Assembly (NCBI RefSeq): GCF_003952185.1
Contig: NZ_RXFS01000002.1
Location: 661,854-725,853, forward strand
Direction of reading: 5' to 3'
DNA: 64,000 nucleotides
Source: Variovorax sp. 679
Lineage (GTDB): Bacteria > Pseudomonadota > Gammaproteobacteria > Burkholderiales > Burkholderiaceae_C
A program made the position numbers and the translations under genes. Shown one piece after another: positions 35,991 to 44,355 of this stretch. The number at the start of each line of letters is the position of its first letter. Position 1 is the first letter of the stretch. The notes beneath the pieces are model-generated. The model was not told the origin of the DNA and did no database searches. It was given only the letters and a program-made list of their open reading frames with translations.

Positions 35991-36355
35991 GATTGCCTGC
36001 AGTGAAAGTGCGTGGGATACGTGTCGGAAGCAGCGCTCTCCTCGGCCACGCGGATGTCGTTCGACGCGCTCGCGATCAGCGGAAGACGGGCCGGGCTCCG
36101 GCGGCGTGCGGCGCGCGACGCCGCAATGCCGCATGCGGCCGGCAGCAGCAGTTGCCACAGCGCCATGGCTTCACGCCAGGCCTGCGCATGCGCCGCGCTG
36201 CGCGCGCACCAGCGGCGCAGCGCGCGCGCCTCCTGCTCGGCCTCCTCGTCGGAATCGCTGGCTCGCAACCGGTTGAGGCGGACCAGCAAGTCGAACGCCT
36301 CGCCCAGACATGCCTCGGCATCGCAAGTCGGATCGTCGGGGTGGCGCTGCTTCAT
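35981..36355 (-). CDS. Truncated FecR-like protein (N-terminal regulator domain only)
   Basis: A 124-residue protein. Residues about 15-70 match the FecR N-terminal DUF4880 domain that binds ECF sigma factors, including the RRWCARSAAHAQAWREAMALW block (compare QWATLSKEHAQAWREVMRTW in the next FecR). A short hydrophobic segment (about 68-80) follows, then a basic and low-complexity tail. The periplasmic FecR sensor domain is missing. It lies between fecR and the giant gene, overlapping the latter's start by 10 bases. It could be a cytoplasmic anti-sigma or pro-sigma element for the second ECF factor, or a decayed duplicate; the open frame is intact. Confidence 0.65.
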   Translation of the reverse strand: MKQRHPDDPTCDAEACLGEAFDLLVRLNRLRASDSDEEAEQEARALRRWCARSAAHAQAWREAMALWQLLLPAACGIAASRAARRRSPARLPLIASASNDIRVAEESAASDTYPTHFHCRQSWS

Positions 36356-36425
36356 CCTCCATGACGATCCTGCGGAGGAGAACCCGTAACTTTCTTGAAG
36401 AACGGCGGCGAAGCGGCGAACGGCT

Positions 36426-37442
36426 TCAGCTCAGGAGCACGATGCCGCCGGGCAGGTTGCGCAATCTCGCGCCATACAGCTCCCGGATCATCACCGGCGC
36501 GTTGTCGATGCTCTTCAGCGCCACCCGCATCCGCACCGGCGTGCGGGCCAGTTCCTCGTTGCGCAGGATGATCCGCCCCGGGCGATACCGGTTGATCTCG
36601 GCGATCACCTCGGCCAGCGGCATCTGGTCGAAGGACAGCGTGCCGCTGCGCCATGTGCTGACGCGCGCCAGGTCGGCCGGCTCGACTTCCCGGATGCCGG
36701 CGCGGTCGTAGGTCAGCTGGCTGCCGGCTTCGAGCGGGCGCTGCTGTCCGGCAACCGACACCCACACGCGACCGTCGAGGCAGGTCACGCATACCTGCGG
36801 CCCGGTGTAGCGGACATTGACGCGCGCGCTGCGTGCCTGCATGCGTCCGCCGCCGGCATCGACGAAGAAATCGTCGGCGCCGTTCGCCTGGATCTCGGCT
36901 TCACCGCTCAGCAACTCCATGCCGCCCGTCCCGGCGTCCGCACCGGCCTTGCGGTTGATGAGGGTCTGCGTATTCATGCTGATGCTGACGCGCTGGCTCA
37001 GCGCCACCTCGCGCTGCTCGCCGGTCGCGGTGCGGTAGTCGGCCGAGAGATCACCGATCGAGGGCCAGAGCCCGAGCGGCGGCTCGACCATCAGCACGCC
37101 CGCAGCCACCGAGGCGGCGACCGCGCCGCCGAGGAAGGCACGACGGCCGGGCGAGCTCAATGCCTGCGACAGGCCGCCGATCGAAGGCCACGCCGACGAG
37201 AAGACGCCGGAGCGCGAGGCCTGGCGCCTGGCTTCCTCGGCCAGCAACGGATCGAGCGCGGTCCACGTGCGCATCACTTCGCGCCAGGCCTGGGCGTGCT
37301 CCTTGCTGAGCGTGGCCCATTGGCGGAATGCTTCTGCATCGGCGCGCGTCGCCTGGCCCGAATGCAGCCGCACCCACCAGGCGTCGGCCTGGCGGCGAAG
37401 CATGCCGGATTCGGTTTCAGGGGAAGACATGATGGCGATCAT
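36426..37442 (-). CDS. FecR-family sigma-factor regulator
   Basis: A 338-residue inner-membrane regulator. The DUF4880 sigma-binding domain is at about 15-62, a transmembrane helix at about 101-118, the periplasmic FecR domain at about 133-235 (YRTATGEQREVALSQ opening) and a C-terminal DUF4974/STN-like domain at about 265-335. FecR relays a signal from an outer-membrane or periplasmic STN domain to its sigma factor. The start at 37442 overlaps the sigma stop (TGATG), implying coupling; ATG 37430 is an alternative. It sits in a sigma-FecR-STN cassette that precedes the giant adhesin gene. Confidence 0.92.
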   Translation of the reverse strand: MIAIMSSPETESGMLRRQADAWWVRLHSGQATRADAEAFRQWATLSKEHAQAWREVMRTWTALDPLLAEEARRQASRSGVFSSAWPSIGGLSQALSSPGRRAFLGGAVAASVAAGVLMVEPPLGLWPSIGDLSADYRTATGEQREVALSQRVSISMNTQTLINRKAGADAGTGGMELLSGEAEIQANGADDFFVDAGGGRMQARSARVNVRYTGPQVCVTCLDGRVWVSVAGQQRPLEAGSQLTYDRAGIREVEPADLARVSTWRSGTLSFDQMPLAEVIAEINRYRPGRIILRNEELARTPVRMRVALKSIDNAPVMIRELYGARLRNLPGGIVLLS

Positions 37443-37990
37443 CAGTATTTTCTCGCACCGGCATAGTGGCCACGTTGAGCCGCATCGACGTGCGGCAAGT
37501 GCTTCTTGCAGAACTCCAGCGCCGCGCGAAGCTCCTTCTCGACCGTGCTCACCGACACGTCGAGCTCTTTCGCGATCTCGCTGTTGAGCTTGCCCTCGAC
37601 CCGAGCCGCCACCAGGATCGCGCGGCGTCGTGCCGGCATGCGATTGAGCACCAGGCTCAACGCCTGCACGTCGCTGCGCGCGCTCGCGAGGCGTTCGGGA
37701 TCGGAGGCTTCGTCGACGATGTGCACCAGTTCCGCGATCTCGCCGCGCACGAGCAGCACGTTGTCCTGGCGGTATTGGTCGGTCGCGATGTTGGCGGCCA
37801 TGCGCAGCAGGTAGGCATCGGGGTTGTGCACGGTGGTGCCCTCGCCCATCGCGGCCAGCCGCAGCCAGGTTTCCTGCATCGCGTCCGCAGCATCGTCGCG
37901 CGAGCCCACGATGCGCTCGAGCTTGCCGCGCAGCTCGGCATAACGCGCGACCATGCGGGCACGCAGCGAGGACGAGGGGCCTTCGTTCAT
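37442..37990 (-). CDS. ECF sigma factor, FecI-like
   Basis: A 182-residue sigma-70 ECF protein. Region 2 is at about 10-75 (DAADAMQETWLRLAAMG, PDAYLLRMAANIATDQYR) and region 4 at about 110-170 (MPARRRAILVAARVEGKLNS, SVSTVEKELRAALEFC). It overlaps the STN gene (ATGA, 37987-37990) and the fecR gene (TGATG, 37442), so the three are tightly coupled. The likely target is the fecR-adhesin segment or the long operon; no promoter could be assigned from sequence alone. Confidence 0.92.
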   Translation of the reverse strand: MNEGPSSSLRARMVARYAELRGKLERIVGSRDDAADAMQETWLRLAAMGEGTTVHNPDAYLLRMAANIATDQYRQDNVLLVRGEIAELVHIVDEASDPERLASARSDVQALSLVLNRMPARRRAILVAARVEGKLNSEIAKELDVSVSTVEKELRAALEFCKKHLPHVDAAQRGHYAGARKY

Positions 37991-38766
37991 GGCGTGCGCG
38001 CGGTGGTACGGCGAGTCGCGTCGCCGCAATCGGGTTCCGCATCCGGCCCCTCGGGCAGCAGCAGGATCACCAGCGGTTGCGGCAGCGAAGGCGGTGGCGG
38101 CGCACCGACCACGAGGTCGCGCACCTTGCGCTGCACCGCCGCATCGCGGTCCGGTTCGCCCGTGGTGCTCAGGAGGCGGAAGCGCTCCACCGCGCCGCGC
38201 GGGTCGAGCCGCAATTGCAGCGCAAGCCGATAGCCCCCCGGGCGCGTCTGCACGGACTCGCACAGGCTGCCGCGCAAGGCGTCCTGCACCTGGGCGGCGT
38301 AGGCCCGGTGCGTGGCATCCCCCGCGCTGAACCCCGACTCCTCGATGGCCATCGCCTCGACTCCCGCCGCATGTGTCGCGACGCCCGGTGTGCGGGCCGC
38401 GCGAATCACGATCGAGCCTGCGTTCGCGTAGCGCGCCTCCAGGCCAGTTCCTGCCAACATCGCCTCCAGTGCCTCCATTGCGGTCAGCGTGCCTCGCACG
38501 GCGCTCGAAGAGCGCTGCGCGTGCTCGCCATCGATCAAGATGTCCAGCCTCGTTGCCTTGCTGTAGGCATCGATGGCATCGCCCAGACGCTGGGCGGCGA
38601 TGTCGAATTCGATCTGTGCCACCGGCGCCGCCTGCAAGGCAGGCACCGAAGGCTGTTGTCTTTCTTTCGGCTGTGCATGCAGGTCCCGTGTGGCGAACAA
38701 CGTGGCTGCCCCAGCCAGACACCAGGTCAGTGCCAGCACACTGACCGATGCCGAATTCGCTGTCAT
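37987..38766 (-). CDS. Periplasmic STN-domain protein with TonB-C-like tail
   Basis: A 259-residue predicted exported protein: signal peptide (about 1-31, LHA/QP), then an STN domain (51-123; FDIAAQRLGDAIDAYSKATR ... LTAMEALEAMLAGTGLEARY), the fold that transducer receptors and secretins use to contact FecR. A second domain (about 155-240; GYRLALQLRLDPRGAVERFR, then DAAVQRKVRDLV) looks like a TonB C-terminal domain, followed by Pro/acidic sequence. STN usually caps a TonB-dependent receptor; here it stands alone, with no barrel. The gene is first in the STN-sigma-FecR cassette. I infer it senses the secretion process and signals to FecR. Confidence 0.8.
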   Translation of the reverse strand: MTANSASVSVLALTWCLAGAATLFATRDLHAQPKERQQPSVPALQAAPVAQIEFDIAAQRLGDAIDAYSKATRLDILIDGEHAQRSSSAVRGTLTAMEALEAMLAGTGLEARYANAGSIVIRAARTPGVATHAAGVEAMAIEESGFSAGDATHRAYAAQVQDALRGSLCESVQTRPGGYRLALQLRLDPRGAVERFRLLSTTGEPDRDAAVQRKVRDLVVGAPPPPSLPQPLVILLLPEGPDAEPDCGDATRRTTARTP

Positions 38767-38823
38767 GCCCTGTTGACGCACATATCCCCAAGTTCCCGCG
38801 TCTGCCACGACGCAGACCAAGGT

Positions 38824-38858
38824 CCGCCCGACACGCCGTGTTTACATTAGTCGGGCGG
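38824..38858 (-). repeat. Inverted repeat between the DING-like and STN genes
   Basis: A perfect 9-bp inverted repeat, CCGCCCGAC (38824-38832) and GTCGGGCGG (38850-38858), with a 17-base AT-richer loop. On the minus strand it follows the DING-like gene stop by 46 bases and precedes the STN start by about 58 bases. It could end the upstream transcript, although there is no U-tract, or be an operator of the regulatory cassette. A smaller GTCTGC-N6-GCAGAC hairpin lies next to it at about 38800-38817. Confidence 0.5.
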
Positions 38859-38904
38859 GGTGACGTTCCCATGACATTCATTGCCAGCACGCAGCCCAAG
38901 GCAT

Positions 38905-40104
38905 TCAGTTCTGCAGCGGTCGGCCGATGCCATTGCAGACGTTGACATTTGCAATGCCCAGGGAGTTGCCGCTGTCCAGGAAAGTACCGGTGACAGCCGT
39001 TCTCCACGAGCCCGGCAGCGCGATCAGGCCGTCGTCGAAGGCGGTGGCACCGTAGAAGCCCGCCACGAATTCCTGCAGCTTCGCCTGCACCCACGGGTCG
39101 CGGTAGCACTGGTTCAGCAGCATCTGCACCGTCCCGAAGATCGGATAGATCGCGCCGGCGCCCGCGGCCGGCGTCGGCTTCACATAGGGCGGCACCCATG
39201 CGAGCAGGTTGCCTGCCGCGGGTGCGCCCGGACCCGGCGGAACCTGGACCCCGAGCGCGGCCTGTATCGCGGCCGCGACCGGCAGCACGCCATTGACCTT
39301 CGCGACCAGCGCATTGCTGGTGCCCGTGAAGACGGCATCGGGCGCCATGTAGCCGATGCGCCCATCGACGCCGAAGGATGTCGCCATCGCACTGTCGCCG
39401 GCAACGCCGACCCATTGCGCGGGAATGATGCCCCCGGCGACCGCACCTGCCACCACGGCCGCAAAATTGCCCGAGACCGCGAACCCCCACCCCGGGCATG
39501 CCGCGACCAGATAGCGGCTCAGCCACTCGGTGGTGCCGCTGCCATCGGTGCGATAGACCAGTCGGACGGTCGTCGCATCGGAAGTGCCGCGCAACTGGCC
39601 CCAGGTCTGGCCGCCGGGCTTGTTGGAGAAGACGGCACACATCTTCGCGTCCGACAGGTCGAGGTTGGCGATACCGAGGCGCTTGTAGGGAAGCAGCACC
39701 GGGACGGCAACTGCCGGCACCTGGATCATGCGGCCCCAGGCGGCCAGATGGCTGACGTTGTAGCTCGAGACTTCCGCCGCCGTCAGCGCGAAGTCGCTGA
39801 CGGCGAAGTGCACCGATTGCGTCGATGGCCACGACGGCCGCGCAACCAGGGACTCGTTCCTGAAGGCCGTCGCATCGTTGTCGAAGAAGGCCGTCCGGCC
39901 GACTCCGCTGCCGGTACCCGTGTAGCTGAAGACCGTGAGCCCCACCCCGCTGGGCAGGAGCTGCCCGTATGTCGATTCGGCCAGCTTCGAGCCGCCGCCG
40001 ACGACCATCTGTGCATGAGCGATGCCGGACGCCGACAGGCTCGCCAGCACCATCGCCGACACGGCCGCGAATGCAGATGCGGCCATCCTTTGCCTCGCAC
40101 TCAT
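38905..40104 (-). CDS. DING/PstS-like secreted protein (second copy)
   Basis: A 399-residue exported protein with a signal peptide (1-31, AHA/QM). The mature N-terminus VVGGGSKLAES corresponds to the GGGATLP start of DING/PstS-type phosphate-binding proteins, and YTGTGSGVGRTAF, HFAVSDFALT and YRTDGSGTTEWLSRYL match ligand-loop blocks of that family. It is a tandem paralogue of the next gene, sharing NQCY, VCNGIGRP and most loop motifs. DING proteins are exported by the Hxc-type T2SS in Pseudomonas, so secretion by the T2SS encoded upstream is plausible. No pstCAB genes are near, which argues against classical uptake. AGGAGG lies before the ATG. Confidence 0.85.
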   Translation of the reverse strand: MSARQRMAASAFAAVSAMVLASLSASGIAHAQMVVGGGSKLAESTYGQLLPSGVGLTVFSYTGTGSGVGRTAFFDNDATAFRNESLVARPSWPSTQSVHFAVSDFALTAAEVSSYNVSHLAAWGRMIQVPAVAVPVLLPYKRLGIANLDLSDAKMCAVFSNKPGGQTWGQLRGTSDATTVRLVYRTDGSGTTEWLSRYLVAACPGWGFAVSGNFAAVVAGAVAGGIIPAQWVGVAGDSAMATSFGVDGRIGYMAPDAVFTGTSNALVAKVNGVLPVAAAIQAALGVQVPPGPGAPAAGNLLAWVPPYVKPTPAAGAGAIYPIFGTVQMLLNQCYRDPWVQAKLQEFVAGFYGATAFDDGLIALPGSWRTAVTGTFLDSGNSLGIANVNVCNGIGRPLQN

Positions 40105-40158
40105 GTGAAGCTCCTCCTGGGATCGCATGGACAACAAAAAGCCCCGAGGGTCCGGACC

Positions 40159-40260
40159 GCACCGCATGCGGTGCAACCCTTCTTCTCGAGGCAGAGCCGG
40201 AGACCAACGCACCGTGGTGTGCTTCGGACTCCGGCCGCTGACAGGCAGTCGATCGACTGC
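40159..40260 (-). repeat. Palindrome-rich region between the two DING-like genes
   Basis: The 156-base gap between the two genes (40105-40260) holds two perfect 16-bp palindromes: GCACCGCATGCGGTGC (40159-40174) and GCAGTCGATCGACTGC (40245-40260, directly after the first gene's stop). Between them lies a 7-bp stem GCCGGAG/CTCCGGC (40196-40202, 40229-40235) that encloses a smaller GCACC/GGTGT-type hairpin. This is far denser than chance would give and suggests a structured mRNA element or paired protein sites that set the ratio of the two products. No terminator T-tract is present. Confidence 0.6.
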
Positions 40261-41469
40261 TTACGGACGGCCGATGCCGTTGCAGACGTCGGTGCGGCCG
40301 ATGGACAGGCTGCTGGAAGCCGTCAGGAAGGTGTCGACGATCGCGGTCTTCCAGGCGGCGGGCACGTTGACGAAGTTGTGCGGATTGGCATCCGTGTCAT
40401 ACAGGCGCGTCAGGAAGTCGACGACCTTGGCTTGTGCGCCGGCGTTGGCATAGCACTGGTTCACCAGCAGGTTGGTGGTGCCGAAGATCGGATAGCTCGA
40501 GCCCGTGCCGGTGGCCGGGGTCGGCTTCACGTAGGCGGGAACCCAGGCCAGCGGGTTGCTGGCGGCGGAAGCGCCACCGACCGGCAGCGACTGCGTGCCC
40601 AGCGCGGTCTGGATCGCGGTGAGGGACGGCAGGTTGCCGTTGATCTTGGCGACCACGGCGTTGCTGCTGCCCGTGTAGACCGGGTCCGGGCTCAGGTAGC
40701 CGAGGCGGCTGTCGGTGGTCATGGCGTTCTGCACGCCGGTGCTGCCCGACACGGCAACCCAGTGCGCGGGAGGCGCGACGGGGGTCGTGGAGGTAGCGCC
40801 CGGAAGCGCATTGCCGACCACGGTGGCGAAGTTGTTCGAGACCTTGAAGCCCGAGCTGGGGCAGGCGGCCACGAGGTAGCGGCTCAGCAGTTCGGTGGTA
40901 CCGCTGGTGTCGGAGCGATAGACGACCTTGACGGTGGTGGTGTCGCTGGTGCCGCGCACTTGGCCCCAGGTCATGCCGCCCGTCTTGTTCGAGAAGATCG
41001 CGCACATCTTGGCGTCCGACAGGTCCAGGTTGCTGATGCCCGAACGCTTGTAGGGGATCAGCACCGACGTGCCCACGCTGGGCACCTGGATCACGGGACC
41101 CCAGCCGCTGAGGTGAGCGGGGTTGTAGGCATCCAGTTCGGCCTGGGTCAGCGCGGAGTCGCTGCCGGCGAAATGCACCGACTGCGTCGTCGGCCAGATC
41201 GGGCGGGTGGCCTGGCTTTCGTCACGGAACTCGCTGCCCGTCGTGGCTTGCGGGTTGTTGTTCAGGAACGCCTTCTTGCCCGCGCCGCTGCCCGTGCCCG
41301 TGTAGGTGTAGTCCGTGAAGCCCACGCCGCTGGGGAGAAGATCCTTGTAGAAGACTTCGGGCAGCGTCGCGCCACCGCCAACCGCGGTCTGTGCCGACAC
41401 GGCACCCGCTGCAACCATACCCGCCATCATCACGGCCGACAGGGCGACCGTCTTGAACTTTGCACTCAT
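40261..41469 (-). CDS. DING/PstS-like secreted protein (first copy)
   Basis: A 402-residue exported protein with a signal peptide (1-26, VSA/QT). The mature start TAVGGGATLPEVFYKDLLPSGVGF closely follows the DING pattern, with YTGTGSGAGKKAFL, HFAGSDSALTQAEL and YRSDTSGTTELLSRYL as phosphate-loop blocks. A Cys pair is seen (MCAIF/AACP region, and NQCY/VCNG). AAAGGAG precedes the ATG by 5-6 bases, a strong ribosome site. It lies 195 bases after gspF, beyond hairpins that may end the T2SS operon. It is likely a high-output secreted protein; T2SS cargo status is inferred by analogy with LapA-type DING proteins. Confidence 0.88.
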   Translation of the reverse strand: MSAKFKTVALSAVMMAGMVAAGAVSAQTAVGGGATLPEVFYKDLLPSGVGFTDYTYTGTGSGAGKKAFLNNNPQATTGSEFRDESQATRPIWPTTQSVHFAGSDSALTQAELDAYNPAHLSGWGPVIQVPSVGTSVLIPYKRSGISNLDLSDAKMCAIFSNKTGGMTWGQVRGTSDTTTVKVVYRSDTSGTTELLSRYLVAACPSSGFKVSNNFATVVGNALPGATSTTPVAPPAHWVAVSGSTGVQNAMTTDSRLGYLSPDPVYTGSSNAVVAKINGNLPSLTAIQTALGTQSLPVGGASAASNPLAWVPAYVKPTPATGTGSSYPIFGTTNLLVNQCYANAGAQAKVVDFLTRLYDTDANPHNFVNVPAAWKTAIVDTFLTASSSLSIGRTDVCNGIGRP

Positions 41470-41611
41470 GGAAACTCCTTTGAATGGACCAAGAGAAATG
41501 AGCTACCAGAGGCAGGACGACTTCTTCATGAGCGCCTGCCCCTTCGCTACCTGTGCCGCCCCTCTGGCGACGTCATCGATCTTCTTTTCCGGAGGTGACA
41601 GCAGGCCGAAA

Positions 41612-41664
41612 CAAACTCGGGAACACAGAGGGAAAAACTCCCGAACAAGAGGCCCGCGAAGGGC
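41612..41664 (-). terminator. Hairpins after gspF, possible operon end
   Basis: On the minus strand the gspF stop is followed at once by a bulged GAGCCC...GGGCCTC hairpin (41650-41666) and then by TCGGGA/TCCCGA (41617-41622 and 41639-41644 on the plus-strand numbering, 16-base loop), after which comes a T-rich AGTTTGTTT. This is a candidate weak terminator separating the long secretion operon from the DING genes. Confidence 0.4.
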
Positions 41665-42873
41665 TCATCGCACCATCTGGTTGATCTCCATGATGGGCAT
41701 CAGGACGGCAAGCACGATGACCATCACGACACCGCCCATCGCAAGGATCATCAAGGGTTCGAGCATGGTCGTGAGGCGCATCGCGCGGCGTTCGAGGTCA
41801 CGCGAAAGGTTTAGCGCGGCACGCTCGAACATGGCCGCCAGCGCACCCGTCTTCTCGCCGCTGGCCACCAGGTGCACGAGATTCGACGGGAATATTTTTT
41901 GCGCCTTCAGCGCCGCGGCGAGCGGCGTGCCCTCCTTCACTCGGCCCGTGGCCTCGAGCACGCAGCGCTTGATCCATTCATTGGCCAGCGTCTGCCGCGC
42001 GGCCTCCAGTGCGCGCAGCAGCGGAACGCCCGCGTCCATCAGGATCGACAGCGTCGATGCGAAGCGTGCGGTGTCGACGCCGAGCGCAAAGCGCCCGACC
42101 ATCGGCATGCGCAGGACGAGTCCGTGCCATCGCAGCCTGCGCCCCGCGTCGCGCAGCAATGCACGCGCGGTCACCCATGCGCCCGCGATCAGGCCCGCGG
42201 TGAGCCAGCCCCACTCGCGCACGAAGGCGCTTGCAGCCAGCATCGCGCGGGTGATGCCTGGCAGCTCCTGGCGCGCCTGCGCGAAGGCACCGATCACCTG
42301 CGGCACCACGTACCCCAGCAGGAAGACGACGATGCACAACGACACGAACCCGACGATGGCCGGATAGATGAAGGCCGTGAGCACCTTCCCGCGCAGGCTG
42401 TCGCGGTTCTCGAGATAGTCGGCCAAGCGCTCCATCACGCGCGCGAGGTCGCCGGAGTCTTCGCCCGCGCTCACCAGCGCGCGGTAGATCTGCGGAAAGT
42501 CGCGCGGCCGTTCGCCCAATGCATCGGCCAGCCGCATGCCGGCGCGCACGCTGTCGCACACGGCGCTCAGCGAATCGGCCACGTGCTTGCGCTCGGCCTG
42601 CTCGATGGTCGCGACCAGCGCGGCCTCCAGCGTGAGCCGTGCACCCAGCAGGCTCGCGAGCTCGCGCGTGGCCCAGCACAGGTCGGCCGCGCCGAGCCTG
42701 GGCTGGAACCAGGACAGCGCACCGCCATCGCCGCCGCGTGCCTCGCGGATGTCGAGCGGCGTGAGGCCGCGCTCGCGCAGCTGCGCACGCACCGCGCGCG
42801 CCGATTCGCCTTCGGTGGTGCCGCGCTGGATGTCGCCGCTGCCGCTCGCGGCCTCGAATTCGAACCGTGCCAT
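41665..42873 (-). CDS. gspF: Type II secretion inner-membrane platform protein GspF
   Basis: A 402-residue protein with the duplicated T2SSF domain (about 65-190 and 270-395), each containing the SGEDSGDL/SGEKTGAL motif, and three hydrophobic segments (about 165-190, 215-235 and near 370-392). It binds GspE and GspL at the inner membrane. ATG 42873 starts the typical MARFEFEA. It is the last gene of the G-K-L-M-D-E-F operon, 17 bases after gspE. Confidence 0.96.
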   Translation of the reverse strand: MARFEFEAASGSGDIQRGTTEGESARAVRAQLRERGLTPLDIREARGGDGGALSWFQPRLGAADLCWATRELASLLGARLTLEAALVATIEQAERKHVADSLSAVCDSVRAGMRLADALGERPRDFPQIYRALVSAGEDSGDLARVMERLADYLENRDSLRGKVLTAFIYPAIVGFVSLCIVVFLLGYVVPQVIGAFAQARQELPGITRAMLAASAFVREWGWLTAGLIAGAWVTARALLRDAGRRLRWHGLVLRMPMVGRFALGVDTARFASTLSILMDAGVPLLRALEAARQTLANEWIKRCVLEATGRVKEGTPLAAALKAQKIFPSNLVHLVASGEKTGALAAMFERAALNLSRDLERRAMRLTTMLEPLMILAMGGVVMVIVLAVLMPIMEINQMVR

Positions 42874-42890
42874 TGCTGCGCGCCTTGTTC

Positions 42891-44333
42891 CTATGCGTCG
42901 CGCGTCACGCGCATGATCTCCTTGGCGGTGGTCACGCCCTCGCGCACCCAGCGCTGGCCGTCCTCCCGCATGGAGCGCATGCCGTGCCTCGCAGCCGCCT
43001 CGCGCATGGCCTGCTCGTCGCCACCCTCGTGGATCAGGCGGCGGATGTCGTCGTGCACCACGAACAATTCGTGGATGCCCGTACGGCCCTTGAAGCCCGA
43101 GTTCCCGCAGGCCGCGCACCCCACGGGCACGTAGACGACGCTGCCATCGGATTGCTCTCGCGGTGCCTTGCATGCGGAGCACAGGCAGCGCACCAGCCGC
43201 TGCGCGAGCACGCCGAGCAGCGACGACGAAAGCAGGAAGGGCTCGATGCCCATGTCGGTCATGCGCGTGACTGCAGACACCGCGTCATTGGTGTGCAGCG
43301 AAGCCAGCACGCCGTGTCCGGTGAGCGAAGACTGCACCGCGATCTGCGCGGTCTCCAGGTCGCGAATCTCGCCGATCATGATGTTGTCCGGGTCCTGCCG
43401 CAGCGCCGCGCGCAATGCCGCGCCGAAGGTCATGCCGATCTTGCCGTGCACCGGGATCTGGCCGATACCGGGCAAGTCGTACTCCACCGGGTCTTCCACG
43501 GTGAGGATGTTGCTGCTGCCCAGGTCGAGCTGGCCCAGCGCCGCGTACAGCGTGGTGGTCTTGCCGCTGCCGGTGGGGCCGGTGACGAGCACGATGCCGT
43601 GCGGCTGCCGCACGAGCCGCGTGAGTTCGGCCAGCGTGTCGCTCGCCATGCCCAAGCGTTCGAGCCTCAACCGGCCCGCATCCTTCTCGAGCAGGCGCAG
43701 CACGGCGCGCTCGCCGTGCGCGGTGGGCACGGTCGACACGCGCACGTCGATCGGCCGTCCGCCCACGCGCAGCGTGATGCGCCCGTCCTGCGGCAGCCGC
43801 TTCTCGGCGATGTCGAGCTGCGACATGATCTTGATGCGCGATATCAGCGCCGCATGTAGCGCCCTGCGCGGCGCCACCACATCGCGCAGCGTGCCGTCGA
43901 CGCGAAAGCGCACCACCGAATGGGTCTCGAAGGATTCGAGATGCACGTCGCTCGCGCCGTCGCGCGCGGCCTGCGCGAGCAATGCGTTGATCATGCGGAT
44001 GACCGGCGCGTCGTCCTGCGCGTCGAGCAGGTCGGTGACGGCCGGAATGTCCTGCATCAGCCGGTCAAGATCGACCTGCTGCTCCACCGCGCCGACCACC
44101 GATGCGGCGTCGCCGGCATCGGCGTAGGTGGCGCCGAGCAGCGCGTCCATCTCCTGCGACTCGACCTGGCGCAGCGGCAGGTCGCCCAGCTTCAGGCGCG
44201 CCTCGACGACGGCCCAGCCCGGCGTGCGCCGGCACACAAGGAGGCAGGGTGTGTCGCCCTCGACTCGCACGACGATGCGATGACTGCGCGCCCACGCAGG
44301 GGGCAGCGCGATGCCGGGCGTCGGCGCGTTCAT
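42891..44333 (-). CDS. gspE: Type II secretion ATPase GspE
   Basis: A 480-residue cytoplasmic ATPase that drives pseudopilus assembly. Walker A is GPTGSGKTT (252-260), Asp box and Walker B are LTVEDPVEY (277-285) and DNIMIGEIRD (316-325), and the His box is around GHGVLASLHTND. The Zn-binding tetracysteine of GspE is present (C385-x2-C388 and C406-x2-C409). An N1E-like domain is shortened. The gene is 22 bases after gspD and 17 before gspF. Confidence 0.96.
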   Translation of the reverse strand: MNAPTPGIALPPAWARSHRIVVRVEGDTPCLLVCRRTPGWAVVEARLKLGDLPLRQVESQEMDALLGATYADAGDAASVVGAVEQQVDLDRLMQDIPAVTDLLDAQDDAPVIRMINALLAQAARDGASDVHLESFETHSVVRFRVDGTLRDVVAPRRALHAALISRIKIMSQLDIAEKRLPQDGRITLRVGGRPIDVRVSTVPTAHGERAVLRLLEKDAGRLRLERLGMASDTLAELTRLVRQPHGIVLVTGPTGSGKTTTLYAALGQLDLGSSNILTVEDPVEYDLPGIGQIPVHGKIGMTFGAALRAALRQDPDNIMIGEIRDLETAQIAVQSSLTGHGVLASLHTNDAVSAVTRMTDMGIEPFLLSSSLLGVLAQRLVRCLCSACKAPREQSDGSVVYVPVGCAACGNSGFKGRTGIHELFVVHDDIRRLIHEGGDEQAMREAAARHGMRSMREDGQRWVREGVTTAKEIMRVTRDA

Positions 44334-44355
44334 CGGATCGCCCCGGTGCCGCGCG

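Noticed and set aside
35981..37442. Truncated FecR and FecR as one gene split by a frameshift
   Set aside because: The full FecR has its own complete N-terminal, membrane and C-terminal domains and stop, and the short frame carries a second N-terminal domain, so they are separate genes.
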